This document shows positions 9,316-17,879 of a stretch of 64,000 nt of DNA, piece by piece. The notes below the pieces were generated by a model. The model was given only the letters and a program-made list of their open reading frames with translations. It did no database searches and was not told the DNA's origin. The translations under genes were made by a program, and so were the position numbers. The DNA comes from Bacteroidota bacterium. GTDB lineage: Bacteria; Bacteroidota; Ignavibacteria; Kryptoniales; JAKASW01. Each line of letters starts with the position of its first letter. The stretch's first letter is position 1. Location: assembly GCA_021789975.1 (NCBI GenBank), contig JAJYIT010000015.1:1-64000 (forward strand), written 5' to 3'.

Positions 9316-10038
9316 TCAGAAACTGACGCTCAAACCTAGTGCTGAAGGACAAGCTGCCAGATGGATACCTAAGTCGTTACCGAGAATCTTTTTCCTTAGA
9401 CTGATCAACTCGGGACTCAAGAAGTGAATTGCAATAGCGGATGCGCTTCCGAGAATGGCACCTGCCAACACGTCGCTCGGGTAATGAAGACCCAAATAGA
9501 CCCTCCCATAACCCACGAAGGCAGCCCAGGCATAAGCCGGTATGTAAACATATGGTTTTGGGTAGCGGAGCGTCAACGCAGTCGCAATAGCGAATGCGGC
9601 TGTTGTATGCCCTGAAGGCATAGAATACTTGTCTGCAGTGTCCATGTGCATTACGTGAACCCCCGAAAGTGCGGCATAAGGTCGTTCACGTTTCACAACG
9701 AAATTCTTAATTGGATAGTAAAGGACGTATGCCAGGGCTTCAGATACGCCGATCATCATACCCGTGTCGAACGTGTTCGCATTTCGATCGGCTAAACCGA
9801 TCCCTGCGACGACAAACGGGGTACCAAACGCGATAGGTATCATGGCATAGTCATTTCCCCCTACCACGGAATTCAGAAAGGGAGAGCGAGAGTTGTTGAT
9901 ACTGCGGAATATGCTTACATCCCATTTCGGGGCCTGCGCGTAGACCTGTTGACTCGGATTGAGTGCCAGCACACAAAAAAAAGCGGCAATCCAGAGAAGC
10001 CCGGATTGCCGCCCATTAAGAGCAACTTTGATTTGCAT
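9316..10038 (-). CDS. PAP2-family lipid phosphatase
   Basis: A 240-residue type 2 phosphatidic-acid phosphatase-like enzyme. After an N-terminal signal sequence or helix (about 12-34), the three catalytic motifs appear in order: KRERPYAALSG, SMPSGHTTA, and GRVYLGLHYPSDVLAG. The histidines in motifs 2 and 3 form the phosphoenzyme centre. Family members dephosphorylate undecaprenyl pyrophosphate, phosphatidic acid or related lipids in the envelope. Its ATG overlaps the stop of the upstream lytic transglycosylase (TAATG), consistent with a cell-wall lipid role. Confidence 0.88.
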   Translation of the reverse strand: MQIKVALNGRQSGLLWIAAFFCVLALNPSQQVYAQAPKWDVSIFRSINNSRSPFLNSVVGGNDYAMIPIAFGTPFVVAGIGLADRNANTFDTGMMIGVSEALAYVLYYPIKNFVVKRERPYAALSGVHVMHMDTADKYSMPSGHTTAAFAIATALTLRYPKPYVYIPAYAWAAFVGYGRVYLGLHYPSDVLAGAILGSASAIAIHFLSPELISLRKKILGNDLGIHLAACPSALGLSVSF

Positions 10039-10760
10039 TACTTCTGCAAGACATTTCGATAAATATTATAATAATGCATTACATTTTCAACATAGCTTAT
10101 GGTTTCATGGTATCCGCCAAAGTACCCCCCAGTTGGCCTGCCAGCTGACCAAATGTGAGCGTGGAGCGGTGAATATCTGGAGGACAAGAGCGGAAGAGCC
10201 GATTTGATGGAAGCCCATCTATTAGGCGAATCACCTAGAAATCTCGCGACGGTCTCCGCATCTTGAACTCTGGTAAGTCCACAATTGTAAGCGGCAACGG
10301 CGAGTCTTATTCTGTTCGTCGGGTTCGTGTCAGGGAAATCTTCTAACAGATCATGCAGGTGAATCACCCCAAGTTTAATATTGTCTGTCGGATTTGAAAT
10401 GTCCGAGATGTTGTAGAGTGAGGCTAGATAGTAGCCGGTCACGGGCATGAGTTGCATGAAACCTTCCGCACCTTTATTGGAGATCGCAGCAGGATCAAAG
10501 GCGGACTCTTGTCTCAGGACGGCGAGCGCCAGACGCCAATCAACTCCATAGGCATTGCTAAAGTTCTGTAGTTCCTTCCCGTATTCGGTTAAGAAAACAT
10601 ATGTTGGCTGGTCTAGTTTGGTTATGGAGTTTTCCGGAACTATAGTGCTTTCATATGTGTACCGGGCGGCATCGGTTTCGCCCGTGAGCAAAATTGCCAG
10701 CCCTGCGATTACAACTGCGGCTAGCCTGACAGCAAGGCCGGGTTTGAGTCGTGCTTTCAT
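10038..10760 (-). CDS. Lytic transglycosylase (SLT domain)
   Basis: Peptidoglycan lyase of about 240 residues. The ATG at 10760 is preferred: it is preceded by a GGAGG site and begins a good signal peptide (MKARLKPGLAVRLAAVVIAG). The SLT core starts near residue 70 with DWRLALAVLRQESAFDPAAISNKGAEGFMQLMP; the Glu in RQESAFDP is the catalytic acid and GAEGFMQLMP is the second signature. AAYNCGLTRV completes the lysozyme-like fold. It cleaves the glycan strand in the periplasm with 1,6-anhydro-MurNAc formation. An upstream in-frame extension to 10877 lacks family similarity. Confidence 0.9.
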   Translation of the reverse strand: MKARLKPGLAVRLAAVVIAGLAILLTGETDAARYTYESTIVPENSITKLDQPTYVFLTEYGKELQNFSNAYGVDWRLALAVLRQESAFDPAAISNKGAEGFMQLMPVTGYYLASLYNISDISNPTDNIKLGVIHLHDLLEDFPDTNPTNRIRLAVAAYNCGLTRVQDAETVARFLGDSPNRWASIKSALPLLSSRYSPLHAHIWSAGRPTGGYFGGYHETISYVENVMHYYNIYRNVLQK

Positions 10761-11076
10761 TTTCCCTCCGTTCTTTTGTACTTGATCTACAACGCTTTGC
10801 GACGGATGTCGCTCCGTTCGCAATAATCGCCGAGCCTCAGATGTATTCCGATTTGGCCCCGGCACTTGACAGCACATCCATGTCCGTCAAGATTTGAATC
10901 CAAGCCATCGTAGGAAGCACAGTATAGTTTACGGTAAAAAGCTGAATTCACCAAACACTTATTTGGGGAAACGTGTCGTTGGTCACAACCCATCTTTTCG
11001 GCCCGGAACAGCACCTTCCGGACACACTTATCCCTCGCCCGCCCCCGTCCTTTCCCCCTGCGTCTTATCTATTTAG
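10761..11076. other. Intergenic region without a recognised gene
   Basis: About 315 nt between the small ORF and the transglycosylase. A 75-codon open frame exists on the minus strand (10787-11014) but shows no recognisable motif or good ribosome site. Short complementary words (GGAA/TTCC) around 11005-11020 can fold, but I could not match this to SRP, RNase P, tmRNA or a known riboswitch. The left part holds the ribosome site of the transglycosylase; a promoter for it presumably lies here. Confidence 0.5.
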
Positions 11077-11259
11077 TTACTTCTTGTCCGCGTATTTGTC
11101 GTAGATCTCCCGAAGCCGCTTCATTGATAACGAATCCAGGTCTTCTTCGTCCTTATCACGTTTTTGGTACATATCATAATCGTAACGATCCTTGGAGAGC
11201 ATCTTGCTTGTCTTGTACTTAAGGGCTTCTATCATCTTTTTCTGATCGGAAGCTAACAT
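11077..11259 (-). CDS. Small charged hypothetical protein
   Basis: A 60-residue, highly charged and helical protein (MLASDQKKMIEALKYKTSK...) rich in Lys, Asp, Tyr and Arg, without hydrophobic segments. A perfect AGGAGGTGA ribosome site 4-5 nt before the ATG strongly supports translation. It lies 3 nt after the GlmU-like gene, so it is the last cistron of the panD operon. No family is recognised; the lysine-rich nature could suit nucleic-acid or protein binding. Confidence 0.7.
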   Translation of the reverse strand: MLASDQKKMIEALKYKTSKMLSKDRYDYDMYQKRDKDEEDLDSLSMKRLREIYDKYADKK

Positions 11260-11262
11260 ACT

Positions 11263-12054
11263 TCACCTCCTGAAGACTTCGCTATTATTTTGGTACGCCT
11301 TTTCGGCTTCAAGGAGCTGTGCATTAGTATTGACGCCTCTTATTTCGTCAAAATGTTTTGCCAAAACGGCACTGACCTTCCTTCCGTGGTGCGCAAGATA
11401 TCCGAGAACATCGGTAACGTAATACTCATGCTGGGCATTGTCATTTTTCACCAAGTGTAAAGCCTCAAACAGCTCCTTTTTTTTGAACATGTAGATGCCC
11501 GAGTTTATCTCCTTTATTAGCTTTTGGTCGGCAGTTGCGTCCTTGTCTTCGACAATGCGATCGACAGACCCGTCAGGAAGCCTGACAATTCTACCATACC
11601 CGGTCGGATCATCCACCTGTGCGGTAAGCACTGTCAGAGCGGCACCAGTTTTCCAGTGCTCCGTCATGAAGTTCTTCATGGTGTCGAGAGTCAAAAGGGG
11701 TGTGTCTCCGTAGAGGAGGAGAAGATCTCCCCCCTCAAAACCTCTCAGTGGCTCCTCTGCCTGCAGAACTGCGTGCCCAGTCCCAAGCTGCTCCGTCTGT
11801 TCGGCGAAAGTGATCGAGCCGCCAAAGCTCTCCCGAAGATGGCTCATGACCAAATCTTTCATGTAACCGACCACCACCACTGTAGCCCCGCTGTCGAGAT
11901 TCTGCGATAACTCAACAACATGGTCGACCATTGGTTTTCCATTTACTTTGTACATGACTTTTGGGAAGTCGGGGTTCTTCATCCGCTTTCCCTTACCTGC
12001 AGCAAGAACTACGGTTACAAACGGCTTTGAAAATGGATCCATTTTCTCTCTCAA
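11263..12054 (-). CDS. GlmU N-terminal-like nucleotidyltransferase
   Basis: A 263-residue sugar-phosphate nucleotidyltransferase. The signature VVLAAGKGKRMKN (about residues 14-26) binds the nucleotide, QLGTGHAV and LLYGDTPLL are the uridine and Mg-binding segments of GlmU, and EINSGIYMF/VNTNAQLLEAE match its end. The left-handed beta-helix acetyltransferase half of full-length GlmU is absent, so it would only form UDP-GlcNAc (or another NDP-sugar) and need a separate acetyltransferase. The start overlaps panD by four bases (ATGA). Confidence 0.82.
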   Translation of the reverse strand: MREKMDPFSKPFVTVVLAAGKGKRMKNPDFPKVMYKVNGKPMVDHVVELSQNLDSGATVVVVGYMKDLVMSHLRESFGGSITFAEQTEQLGTGHAVLQAEEPLRGFEGGDLLLLYGDTPLLTLDTMKNFMTEHWKTGAALTVLTAQVDDPTGYGRIVRLPDGSVDRIVEDKDATADQKLIKEINSGIYMFKKKELFEALHLVKNDNAQHEYYVTDVLGYLAHHGRKVSAVLAKHFDEIRGVNTNAQLLEAEKAYQNNSEVFRR

Positions 12055-12455
12055 ATTTTGTGAGTGTTTCCCCGAACGTTCTCTTCGGGCAGATTACCTT
12101 TGATAATTCTTCTCAATCTGTTCTTAGCGTCCACCAAAGCCACCGTAGGTTCAAAGTCTTTTGCCTCATTCTCATCGAATTCGGCGTACGAAATGATAAT
12201 TATTTCGTCCCCGACAGCCCCCAAACGTGCGGCGGGTCCATTCAAGCAAATCACTCCGGAATCCTCATCACCAGGAATAATGTACGTTTCAAAACGAGCT
12301 CCGTTGTTGACGTTCACGACCTGGACTCTCTCATATGGAAGAATACCAGACGCTTTCAAAAGCGCTCTATCGACTGTCAGACTCCCTTCATAGTACAGTT
12401 CAGCCTGAGTTACTTTCGCCCTATGTATTTTTGCCCTGCAAAGAGTGAGTAACAA
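12051..12455 (-). CDS. panD: Aspartate 1-decarboxylase
   Basis: Makes beta-alanine from aspartate for pantothenate. The 134-residue proenzyme has the self-cleavage Gly-Ser in YYEGSLTVD (about residues 22-30), from which the pyruvoyl cofactor arises, plus Lys9 in AKIHRAKVTQ and the NGAR/ETY segment and LNGPAARLGAVGDEIIIISY typical of PanD. It begins the small operon panD-GlmU-like-60-aa ORF and complements panC about 6 kb away. Confidence 0.95.
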   Translation of the reverse strand: MLLTLCRAKIHRAKVTQAELYYEGSLTVDRALLKASGILPYERVQVVNVNNGARFETYIIPGDEDSGVICLNGPAARLGAVGDEIIIISYAEFDENEAKDFEPTVALVDAKNRLRRIIKGNLPEENVRGNTHKI

Positions 12456-12551
12456 GCGATCTCCTTAAATTTTGTTTCTATTACAATTTCGTCGGTAAGT
12501 TACCACTGGAGGCAAACGTTTTCAAGAAAAGTATCTTTACCATGACAGTGT

Positions 12552-13481
12552 TCAATCGGCCCTGGGCCAACAGCATCCGTCAAAAATAGATACCAGGAGA
12601 GCCATCCTGACCAGTATCCCGTTTCTAGTCTGACGGAAATAGGCGGCTCTCGGGTCCGAGTCCACTTCGCTTGATATCTCGTTTTGCCTTGGAAGCGGAT
12701 GCATTACTATGGCTCGGTTTGGCAAGAAGCGAAGCAACTCCCTGTCTATAAAAAAGCTTGAGTCGGTTCTTCCTTCCCTTTCAGTGCTTTCCAGCCGTGT
12801 CATATAAACCACATCAACTTCGTTGATAACATTCCTGAGATCCTCTTCTATTGTGAACCAGACCTTGTGGTGATTGAGATATTCGATAATGTCTCCTTTC
12901 ATTTGTAGGTGCGTCGGCGCTACGAAATACAATTTGACGCGCTCGAATTTGCCAAGGAGGTAAGCAAGCGATCTAACAGTCCTTCCCTCGGCAAGATTAC
13001 CGACCATGGCAACTTTTACTCCGTCAATTGTCTTGATTTCCCTGTGGATGGTGTAAAAGTCAAGGAGTGCCTGCGTCGGGTGTTGGCCTCCTTTCCCATC
13101 TCCCGCGTTTATGACGGGAACGGGGGAAACTTTCGCCGCATGCGCAGCACCTCCCATTTCGTTATGCCTAATAACAATTATGTCCGAATAGTTACCGACC
13201 ACCCTTACCGTGTCCTCAAGGGACTCTCCATGCATGAACGATGAGAATTGATTTGCATTCTCGGTCACGAGAACTTTTCCACCGAGCCTCATAACTGCAG
13301 ACTCAAAAGAGAATCGAGTCCTTGTTGAATGTTCATAGAACAACAACGCCACAATCTTGTTGCTGTAGTCTCTCGTCCCCCCTCTTGCCATAACAGGTTC
13401 CATCTCATCAGCCAGCTTAAAAATGTCCATGAGCATGGGAACGGTGAACTGTTGCGATTCGACAACGTGATTCAATTTCAT
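12552..13481 (-). CDS. pyrB: Aspartate carbamoyltransferase catalytic subunit
   Basis: Forms carbamoyl-aspartate from carbamoyl phosphate and aspartate, second step of pyrimidine synthesis. The start at 13481 (MKLNHVVESQ) overlaps the carbamate kinase stop (ATGA); an upstream in-frame extension is not family-like. Of about 309 residues, FYEHSTRTRFSFE carries the carbamoyl-phosphate site, GGQHPTQALLDFY the second site, YMTRLESTERE and VMHPLPR the aspartate site. In the 80s loop (SSFMHGES) the usual Lys84 is replaced by His. No pyrI regulatory gene is adjacent. Confidence 0.9.
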   Translation of the reverse strand: MKLNHVVESQQFTVPMLMDIFKLADEMEPVMARGGTRDYSNKIVALLFYEHSTRTRFSFESAVMRLGGKVLVTENANQFSSFMHGESLEDTVRVVGNYSDIIVIRHNEMGGAAHAAKVSPVPVINAGDGKGGQHPTQALLDFYTIHREIKTIDGVKVAMVGNLAEGRTVRSLAYLLGKFERVKLYFVAPTHLQMKGDIIEYLNHHKVWFTIEEDLRNVINEVDVVYMTRLESTEREGRTDSSFFIDRELLRFLPNRAIVMHPLPRQNEISSEVDSDPRAAYFRQTRNGILVRMALLVSIFDGCCWPRAD

Positions 13482-14431
13482 GTTCCCTCGCCTCCTCCCA
13501 CACCAACCACAAGTGTCCCAAAACAACCCAATACAGCATCGACAATGTGAGCAGGACTTGTAATAGCAACGCGCTTTCCGCCCTTTCTTAGGAAAAACAC
13601 CGCGGCTTCAATCTTGGGCCGCATGCTTCCTTGCGGGAACTCAGAAACCGATGCCTCTGCCTCGCTAAGAGTCATCTTTCTGATAGGAAATTGATCTGGC
13701 GTCGCAAAGTGACGATACACGAAATCGACGTCTGTCGAGATAACCAGTTCTTCAATTCCGAGTTCGCTTGCGAGAAGCGCTGAACTGCGATCTTTGTCGA
13801 TAACCGCTTCCACACCCGAAAGCTTACCATGATCTCTCGCTACGGGTATTCCGCCACCTCCGACGGCAATCACAATGATTTTCTCTTCAACGCATTTACG
13901 AATAGCATCTATATCAACGATGCCGATCGGTTCCGGCGATGGGACAATTCTTCTGTAGCCCCGCGCCGCGTCTTCCTTTATTTCCCAACCCAACTCCTGA
14001 CGTTTTCTGGTGGCATCACGTTCACTGTAGAAAGGGCCTATTGGTTTGATTGCCACGTCGAAAGAAGGTTCGGAGCCGTCGACCAGAACCTCAGTCACGA
14101 TCGATAAGACCGGGGTCTTAATCCCGCGTGCAGCAAGCTCGACACGGAGGGCATTTTGCAGGATGTAACCTATCTCCCCTTGGGTTACCGCAACGCAAAC
14201 GTCAAGCGGCTGAGCATATGTTTGGAATGAGCCCGCTTCCGATCTCAACAATTGCGACCCGACCTGGGGTCCGTTGCCATGGGTAATCACAAGCCCATAC
14301 CCCAATTCGGCAAGGTCTGCTATATGCGCCGCCGTACTCCGAGCATTAGCTCTCTGCTCTTCAATGGTACCTCGCTGACCTGCCCGAATCAGCGAATTCC
14401 CGCCCACAGCCACTAGAATCGTCTTGCTCAC
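13478..14431 (-). CDS. arcC: Carbamate kinase
   Basis: ATP + carbamate to or from carbamoyl phosphate. The 317-residue length is typical; ILVAVGGNSLIRAGQ (residues 4-18), VITHGNGPQVG and VIAVGGGGIPVARD are the amino-acid-kinase-fold signatures, with a long inserted subdomain characteristic of carbamate kinases. It is sandwiched between OTCase (upstream, 196 nt) and ATCase (downstream, overlapping). It may supply or consume carbamoyl phosphate for both; no carA/carB is in the window. Confidence 0.92.
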   Translation of the reverse strand: MSKTILVAVGGNSLIRAGQRGTIEEQRANARSTAAHIADLAELGYGLVITHGNGPQVGSQLLRSEAGSFQTYAQPLDVCVAVTQGEIGYILQNALRVELAARGIKTPVLSIVTEVLVDGSEPSFDVAIKPIGPFYSERDATRKRQELGWEIKEDAARGYRRIVPSPEPIGIVDIDAIRKCVEEKIIVIAVGGGGIPVARDHGKLSGVEAVIDKDRSSALLASELGIEELVISTDVDFVYRHFATPDQFPIRKMTLSEAEASVSEFPQGSMRPKIEAAVFFLRKGGKRVAITSPAHIVDAVLGCFGTLVVGVGGGEGT

Positions 14432-14627
14432 GTAATCGCCGCTAAATCAATCATCGATTAAGTCTTTTTAGCTCTCCTCCGACTGCCACGACAACTTCGC
14501 AATACTGGAGCCAACGTCGCGAGCCCATGTAGAGATCTTCCCCTTGGCATGACTCCGATTGCTTTCGGCAATGCGAAGCAGCAGGCTAAGAACACCATCA
14601 GGGTGCATCTTTAGTTTCTCACAACTA

Positions 14628-15593
14628 TCAACGACCCATCTTCCTCGATTTCTTTGCCGGTGAAGATCTTCCTCCACTCGAGCGGGTCACCGTATAAACG
14701 ATCGCCTTCTGAGAATGTAGTCTGTTCTCCGCCTCATCCCAGACTACAGACTGAGCCGAATCCATAACTTCGTCCGTCACCTCTTCACCGCGATGTGCCG
14801 GCAAGCAGTGCATAAAGACCGCCGATTTCTTTGCCAGCCCCATGAGTTCCTTTGTCACCTGGTACCCTTGAAACTCCCTCAGTTTTTTATCTTTCTCGTT
14901 CTCCTGCCCCATGCTTATCCAGACATCAGTGTAAATCACATCGGCGCCTTCGGCGGCCTCGGCAGGATCCCGGACAACTTCGATGCCGGCTCCGGAAGTT
15001 GCGGCATCTTCCCTCGAAAGTTCCATGACATCGGAAGGGGGTTCGTAACCATCCGGGGTAGCGGCGACAAAATTCATTCCCATCTTTGCAGACATCAGCA
15101 TGAGTGAATTGCAGACGTTATTTCCGTCTCCAATGAAAGCAAATTTTTTCCCCTTGACTTTGCCGATGTGCTCGATGACAGTCATGAAATCCCCTATCGC
15201 CTGACACGGGTGCTCATGGTCGGTAAGTGCGTTGATCACCGGGATCTTCATGAACCGTCCCATATCCACACAAGACTGGTGGGCGTACGTTCTGACCACC
15301 ACGGCATCCATCCAGCGTTCCAGATTCTTCGACACGTCGTGGACACTCTCACGCTTTCCGAGATTGATATCCGACTGAGTCAAGTAAACCGAATGACCAC
15401 CAAGCTGATTTATGCCGACATCAAAAGTTACGTGAGTCCGCAGCGACTGCTTCTCGAAGATCAGTGCGATCGCTTTCCCGCGAAGGGAGTCCTTGTACTT
15501 CTTCGGGTGTGCCTTCATGTCGGCTGATAATAGCAGAAGCTTGCGCAAATCAGAGGAAGACCAATCGGCAATACTCAGAAAATCTCTTTTCAT
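14628..15593 (-). CDS. argF: Ornithine carbamoyltransferase
   Basis: Converts ornithine and carbamoyl phosphate to citrulline (or the reverse in arginine catabolism). The ATG at 15593 (MKRDFLSIADWSS) is preferred, being preceded by AAAGGAC; the alternative at 15635 adds 14 residues. Diagnostic OTCase motifs are DHEHPCQAIGDF, DVWISMGQE and FMHCLPAHRGEEV. The carbamoyl-phosphate loop, usually STRTR, reads SLRTH here (about residues 49-53), an atypical variant that keeps the Ser, Arg and Thr contacting phosphate. The C-terminus is unusually basic (SSPAKKSRKMGR). Confidence 0.9.
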   Translation of the reverse strand: MKRDFLSIADWSSSDLRKLLLLSADMKAHPKKYKDSLRGKAIALIFEKQSLRTHVTFDVGINQLGGHSVYLTQSDINLGKRESVHDVSKNLERWMDAVVVRTYAHQSCVDMGRFMKIPVINALTDHEHPCQAIGDFMTVIEHIGKVKGKKFAFIGDGNNVCNSLMLMSAKMGMNFVAATPDGYEPPSDVMELSREDAATSGAGIEVVRDPAEAAEGADVIYTDVWISMGQENEKDKKLREFQGYQVTKELMGLAKKSAVFMHCLPAHRGEEVTDEVMDSAQSVVWDEAENRLHSQKAIVYTVTRSSGGRSSPAKKSRKMGR

Positions 15594-15637
15594 AAATTCT
15601 GTCCTTTGGGATTTGATACTTGTGAATTGATTCAAAC

Positions 15638-16969
15638 TCAGGATAATTTATGCTCTGTCAGAAAACCTTCCAATAATTCTTTGAGTCCGGGATTTGTTAT
15701 TTCGGCAAGATCATACCGCACGCGCACGGAGGGCTTATTTATCTTCACCACACGCCTAAGGTCAATCGGTGTACCAATTACCACTGAATCGCAATCCACA
15801 CTGTTGATGGTCGTCTCCAGGTCTTTCACCTGTTTCTCACCGTACCCCATCGCGGGGAGGATAGTACCCGTTTGAGGATATTTCCGAAAAGTCTCCGAAA
15901 TGGAATCGACCGCCCATTTTCGCGGATCAACTAATTCTTTTGCCCCGAATTTCTGGGCGGCAATAACACCGGCACCGTATGACATTCCGCCATGGGTCAA
16001 AGTAGGCCCATCTTCGACAACCAGAACCCTCTTGCCTCTGATCAAAGATTCATCTTCCACGGTGACGGGCGAAGCGGCTTCAATAATCTTTGCTCCTGGA
16101 TTGGCAGCCAGTATATTGCTTCTTACTCTGTCCACATTCTTTCGCTCGGCAGTCTCGACCTTGTTTATTACGACAACATCGGCAAGAAGGATATTGGTCA
16201 TTCCCGCGTAATACGAGAGTTCATGCCCTGGACGATGAGGGTCCGCAACCGTAATTGTCAGGTCCGGAAGATAAAACGAAGAATCGTTGTTCCCGCCATC
16301 CCAAACTATTACATCCGCCTCCTTCTCAGCCTCACGGAGAATGGCTTCATAATCCACACCGGCGTAGATGATAGTACCGTTGGTTATGTGAGGTTCGTAC
16401 TCCTCCATCTCTTCTATCGTGCAGAGAAACTTCTTCTGATCTTCGATGCTTGCATACCGCTGGACCTTCTGCTTCACCAGGTCTCCATAAGGCATCGGGT
16501 GACGCACGGCAACGACGCGTAGGCCTTTCGATCTCAAGAGATCGCAAACTCTTCTGGATGTTTGACTCTTCCCGGAACCCGTTCTCACCGCTACAACGGC
16601 AATGATTGGCACCGCGCTTTTCAACATCGTATGCTCTGCGCCGAGAAGTTCAAAGTCTGCGCCAAGAGCAACGACTTCAGATGCCTTACGCATAACATAG
16701 TCGAACGAGACGTCGGAATACGCGAAGACAGCACGTTCAATCCGGTCCTCTCTTATCAACCGAGGTAAATCGGATTCCGCATAGATCGGTATGCCGTTGG
16801 GATAGAGACTCCCGGCAAGCTCCGCCGGGTATCTTCGACCATCAATATTTGGAATCTGTGTCGCTGTGAATGCCACTACTTCATAATCCTGATTGCCCCT
16901 GAAGACAGTGTTGAAATTATGAAAGTCTCTCCCTGCTGCCCCGAGGATTACTACTTTTGTCCGCTTCAT
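15638..16969 (-). CDS. Cyclic-2,3-diphosphoglycerate-synthetase-like GTPase
   Basis: A 443-residue protein similar to archaeal cyclic 2,3-diphosphoglycerate synthetase. Residues 1-125 form a Rossmann-like domain (VVILGAAGRDFHNFN). A P-loop follows (VAVRTGSGKSQTSRRV, about residues 131-146), with DVIVWDGGNND and the nucleotide-specificity segment VVINKVE later. Bacterial members lack a proven thermoprotectant role and are often found beside carbamoyltransferases and carbamate kinase, as here (OTCase starts 44 nt downstream). A nucleotide-dependent role in carbamoyl-phosphate metabolism is an inference. Confidence 0.75.
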   Translation of the reverse strand: MKRTKVVILGAAGRDFHNFNTVFRGNQDYEVVAFTATQIPNIDGRRYPAELAGSLYPNGIPIYAESDLPRLIREDRIERAVFAYSDVSFDYVMRKASEVVALGADFELLGAEHTMLKSAVPIIAVVAVRTGSGKSQTSRRVCDLLRSKGLRVVAVRHPMPYGDLVKQKVQRYASIEDQKKFLCTIEEMEEYEPHITNGTIIYAGVDYEAILREAEKEADVIVWDGGNNDSSFYLPDLTITVADPHRPGHELSYYAGMTNILLADVVVINKVETAERKNVDRVRSNILAANPGAKIIEAASPVTVEDESLIRGKRVLVVEDGPTLTHGGMSYGAGVIAAQKFGAKELVDPRKWAVDSISETFRKYPQTGTILPAMGYGEKQVKDLETTINSVDCDSVVIGTPIDLRRVVKINKPSVRVRYDLAEITNPGLKELLEGFLTEHKLS

Positions 16970-17222
16970 ACCTTCTCCCTCTCAATGTTTGTGAAGAGTT
17001 GCTTGAGCTGTCCCGAGATGCAGGTCTATGCTTCAAGGGAACAAGTCGAAACTCAGGTTATGGCGATGATCGCAGCATCACTTAGGATTCCATTAACGGA
17101 ACTAATAGTCGTGAAGAAATGGAGATGCCGCCTGACCAATCATGATGTCAGAATCTTACAAGACCGTCCGTTGAATTTCAAGGGATTGGAACAGGCTGTT
17201 GCGTGGAGCGACCGGAATAACC

Positions 17223-17879
17223 TCAACCCAATTTCTTTATGAAGTCCCGCACTATCCTTGCAGTGATACCCCAAATCGTCCCCTCAGGTGTCGGGTAAAC
17301 AAAAACCTTATGCCGGAAGCCTCCCCATGGTTTCCTATATCTTTCAGGCAGTCCCAACTTCTCAGAAGGAAGAAGGACGATCTCCTTCCCCGTATTTTTA
17401 TCGACATAAGAAGGGTAGACTTCAACAATGACTTTGTATTCTTCAGGGGGATTTTCTTCAAAATAGGAAACAGGTAAAACAAAAACTCTTTCCACTTCAA
17501 CCGGGTTCTGACGAATATCAGCCAACTTCATGTCAGACGTTCCCACAAACACATCCACCAGTGCTCCCATTGGAGCAAACACAGAATCCAACTGACCTAT
17601 GATCTTAATTCTTTCCCTCGGTATGCCGAGTTCCTCATTCGTTTCCCGAATTGCAGCCGCTTCTTTAGAGCCATCAGTCTCATCATATTGTCCACCCGGG
17701 AATGAAATCTCCCCGCCCTGCCTGATGCCGGATGCTCTCTTCTCGAACAAAAGTTGGTATCCATCCCCCTGGGGAATTAGAAGAATGAGCACCACCGAAT
17801 TGAAATACTCATTTTCTCCTTCGAGACTGGGTGAATCGGGAAGGTTCCCGATCAATCTTTCAAGATCTTCAATCCTCAT
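17223..17879 (-). CDS. CoA pyrophosphatase-type Nudix hydrolase
   Basis: A 218-residue Nudix enzyme. The Nudix box runs from SFPGGQYDETDGSKEAA to IRETNEELGI (about residues 60-85), with the REtnEE metal-binding glutamates intact; the GGxxDxxD start is the form found in coenzyme A/NADH pyrophosphatases rather than MutT. A downstream WGGFRHKVFVYPT/IWGITARIV segment matches the CoA-pyrophosphatase C-terminus. It overlaps panC by ATGA, so an enzyme consuming CoA is coupled to one making its precursor. Confidence 0.85.
   Translation of the reverse strand: MRIEDLERLIGNLPDSPSLEGENEYFNSVVLILLIPQGDGYQLLFEKRASGIRQGGEISFPGGQYDETDGSKEAAAIRETNEELGIPRERIKIIGQLDSVFAPMGALVDVFVGTSDMKLADIRQNPVEVERVFVLPVSYFEENPPEEYKVIVEVYPSYVDKNTGKEIVLLPSEKLGLPERYRKPWGGFRHKVFVYPTPEGTIWGITARIVRDFIKKLG

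Noticed and set aside
10787-11014. A 75-codon frame and possible structured RNA upstream of the transglycosylase
   Set aside because: Compared by eye with SRP, RNase P, tmRNA and cobalamin/FMN riboswitch cores; none of their invariant motifs were present.
14468-14677. A 69-codon minus-strand frame after OTCase
   Set aside because: It overlaps the OTCase 3' end in another frame and has no family resemblance.
16919-17242. A 107-codon plus-strand frame between the Nudix and GTPase-like genes
   Set aside because: Composition and lack of any motif or ribosome site point to chance; it overlaps the starts of real genes on the other strand.
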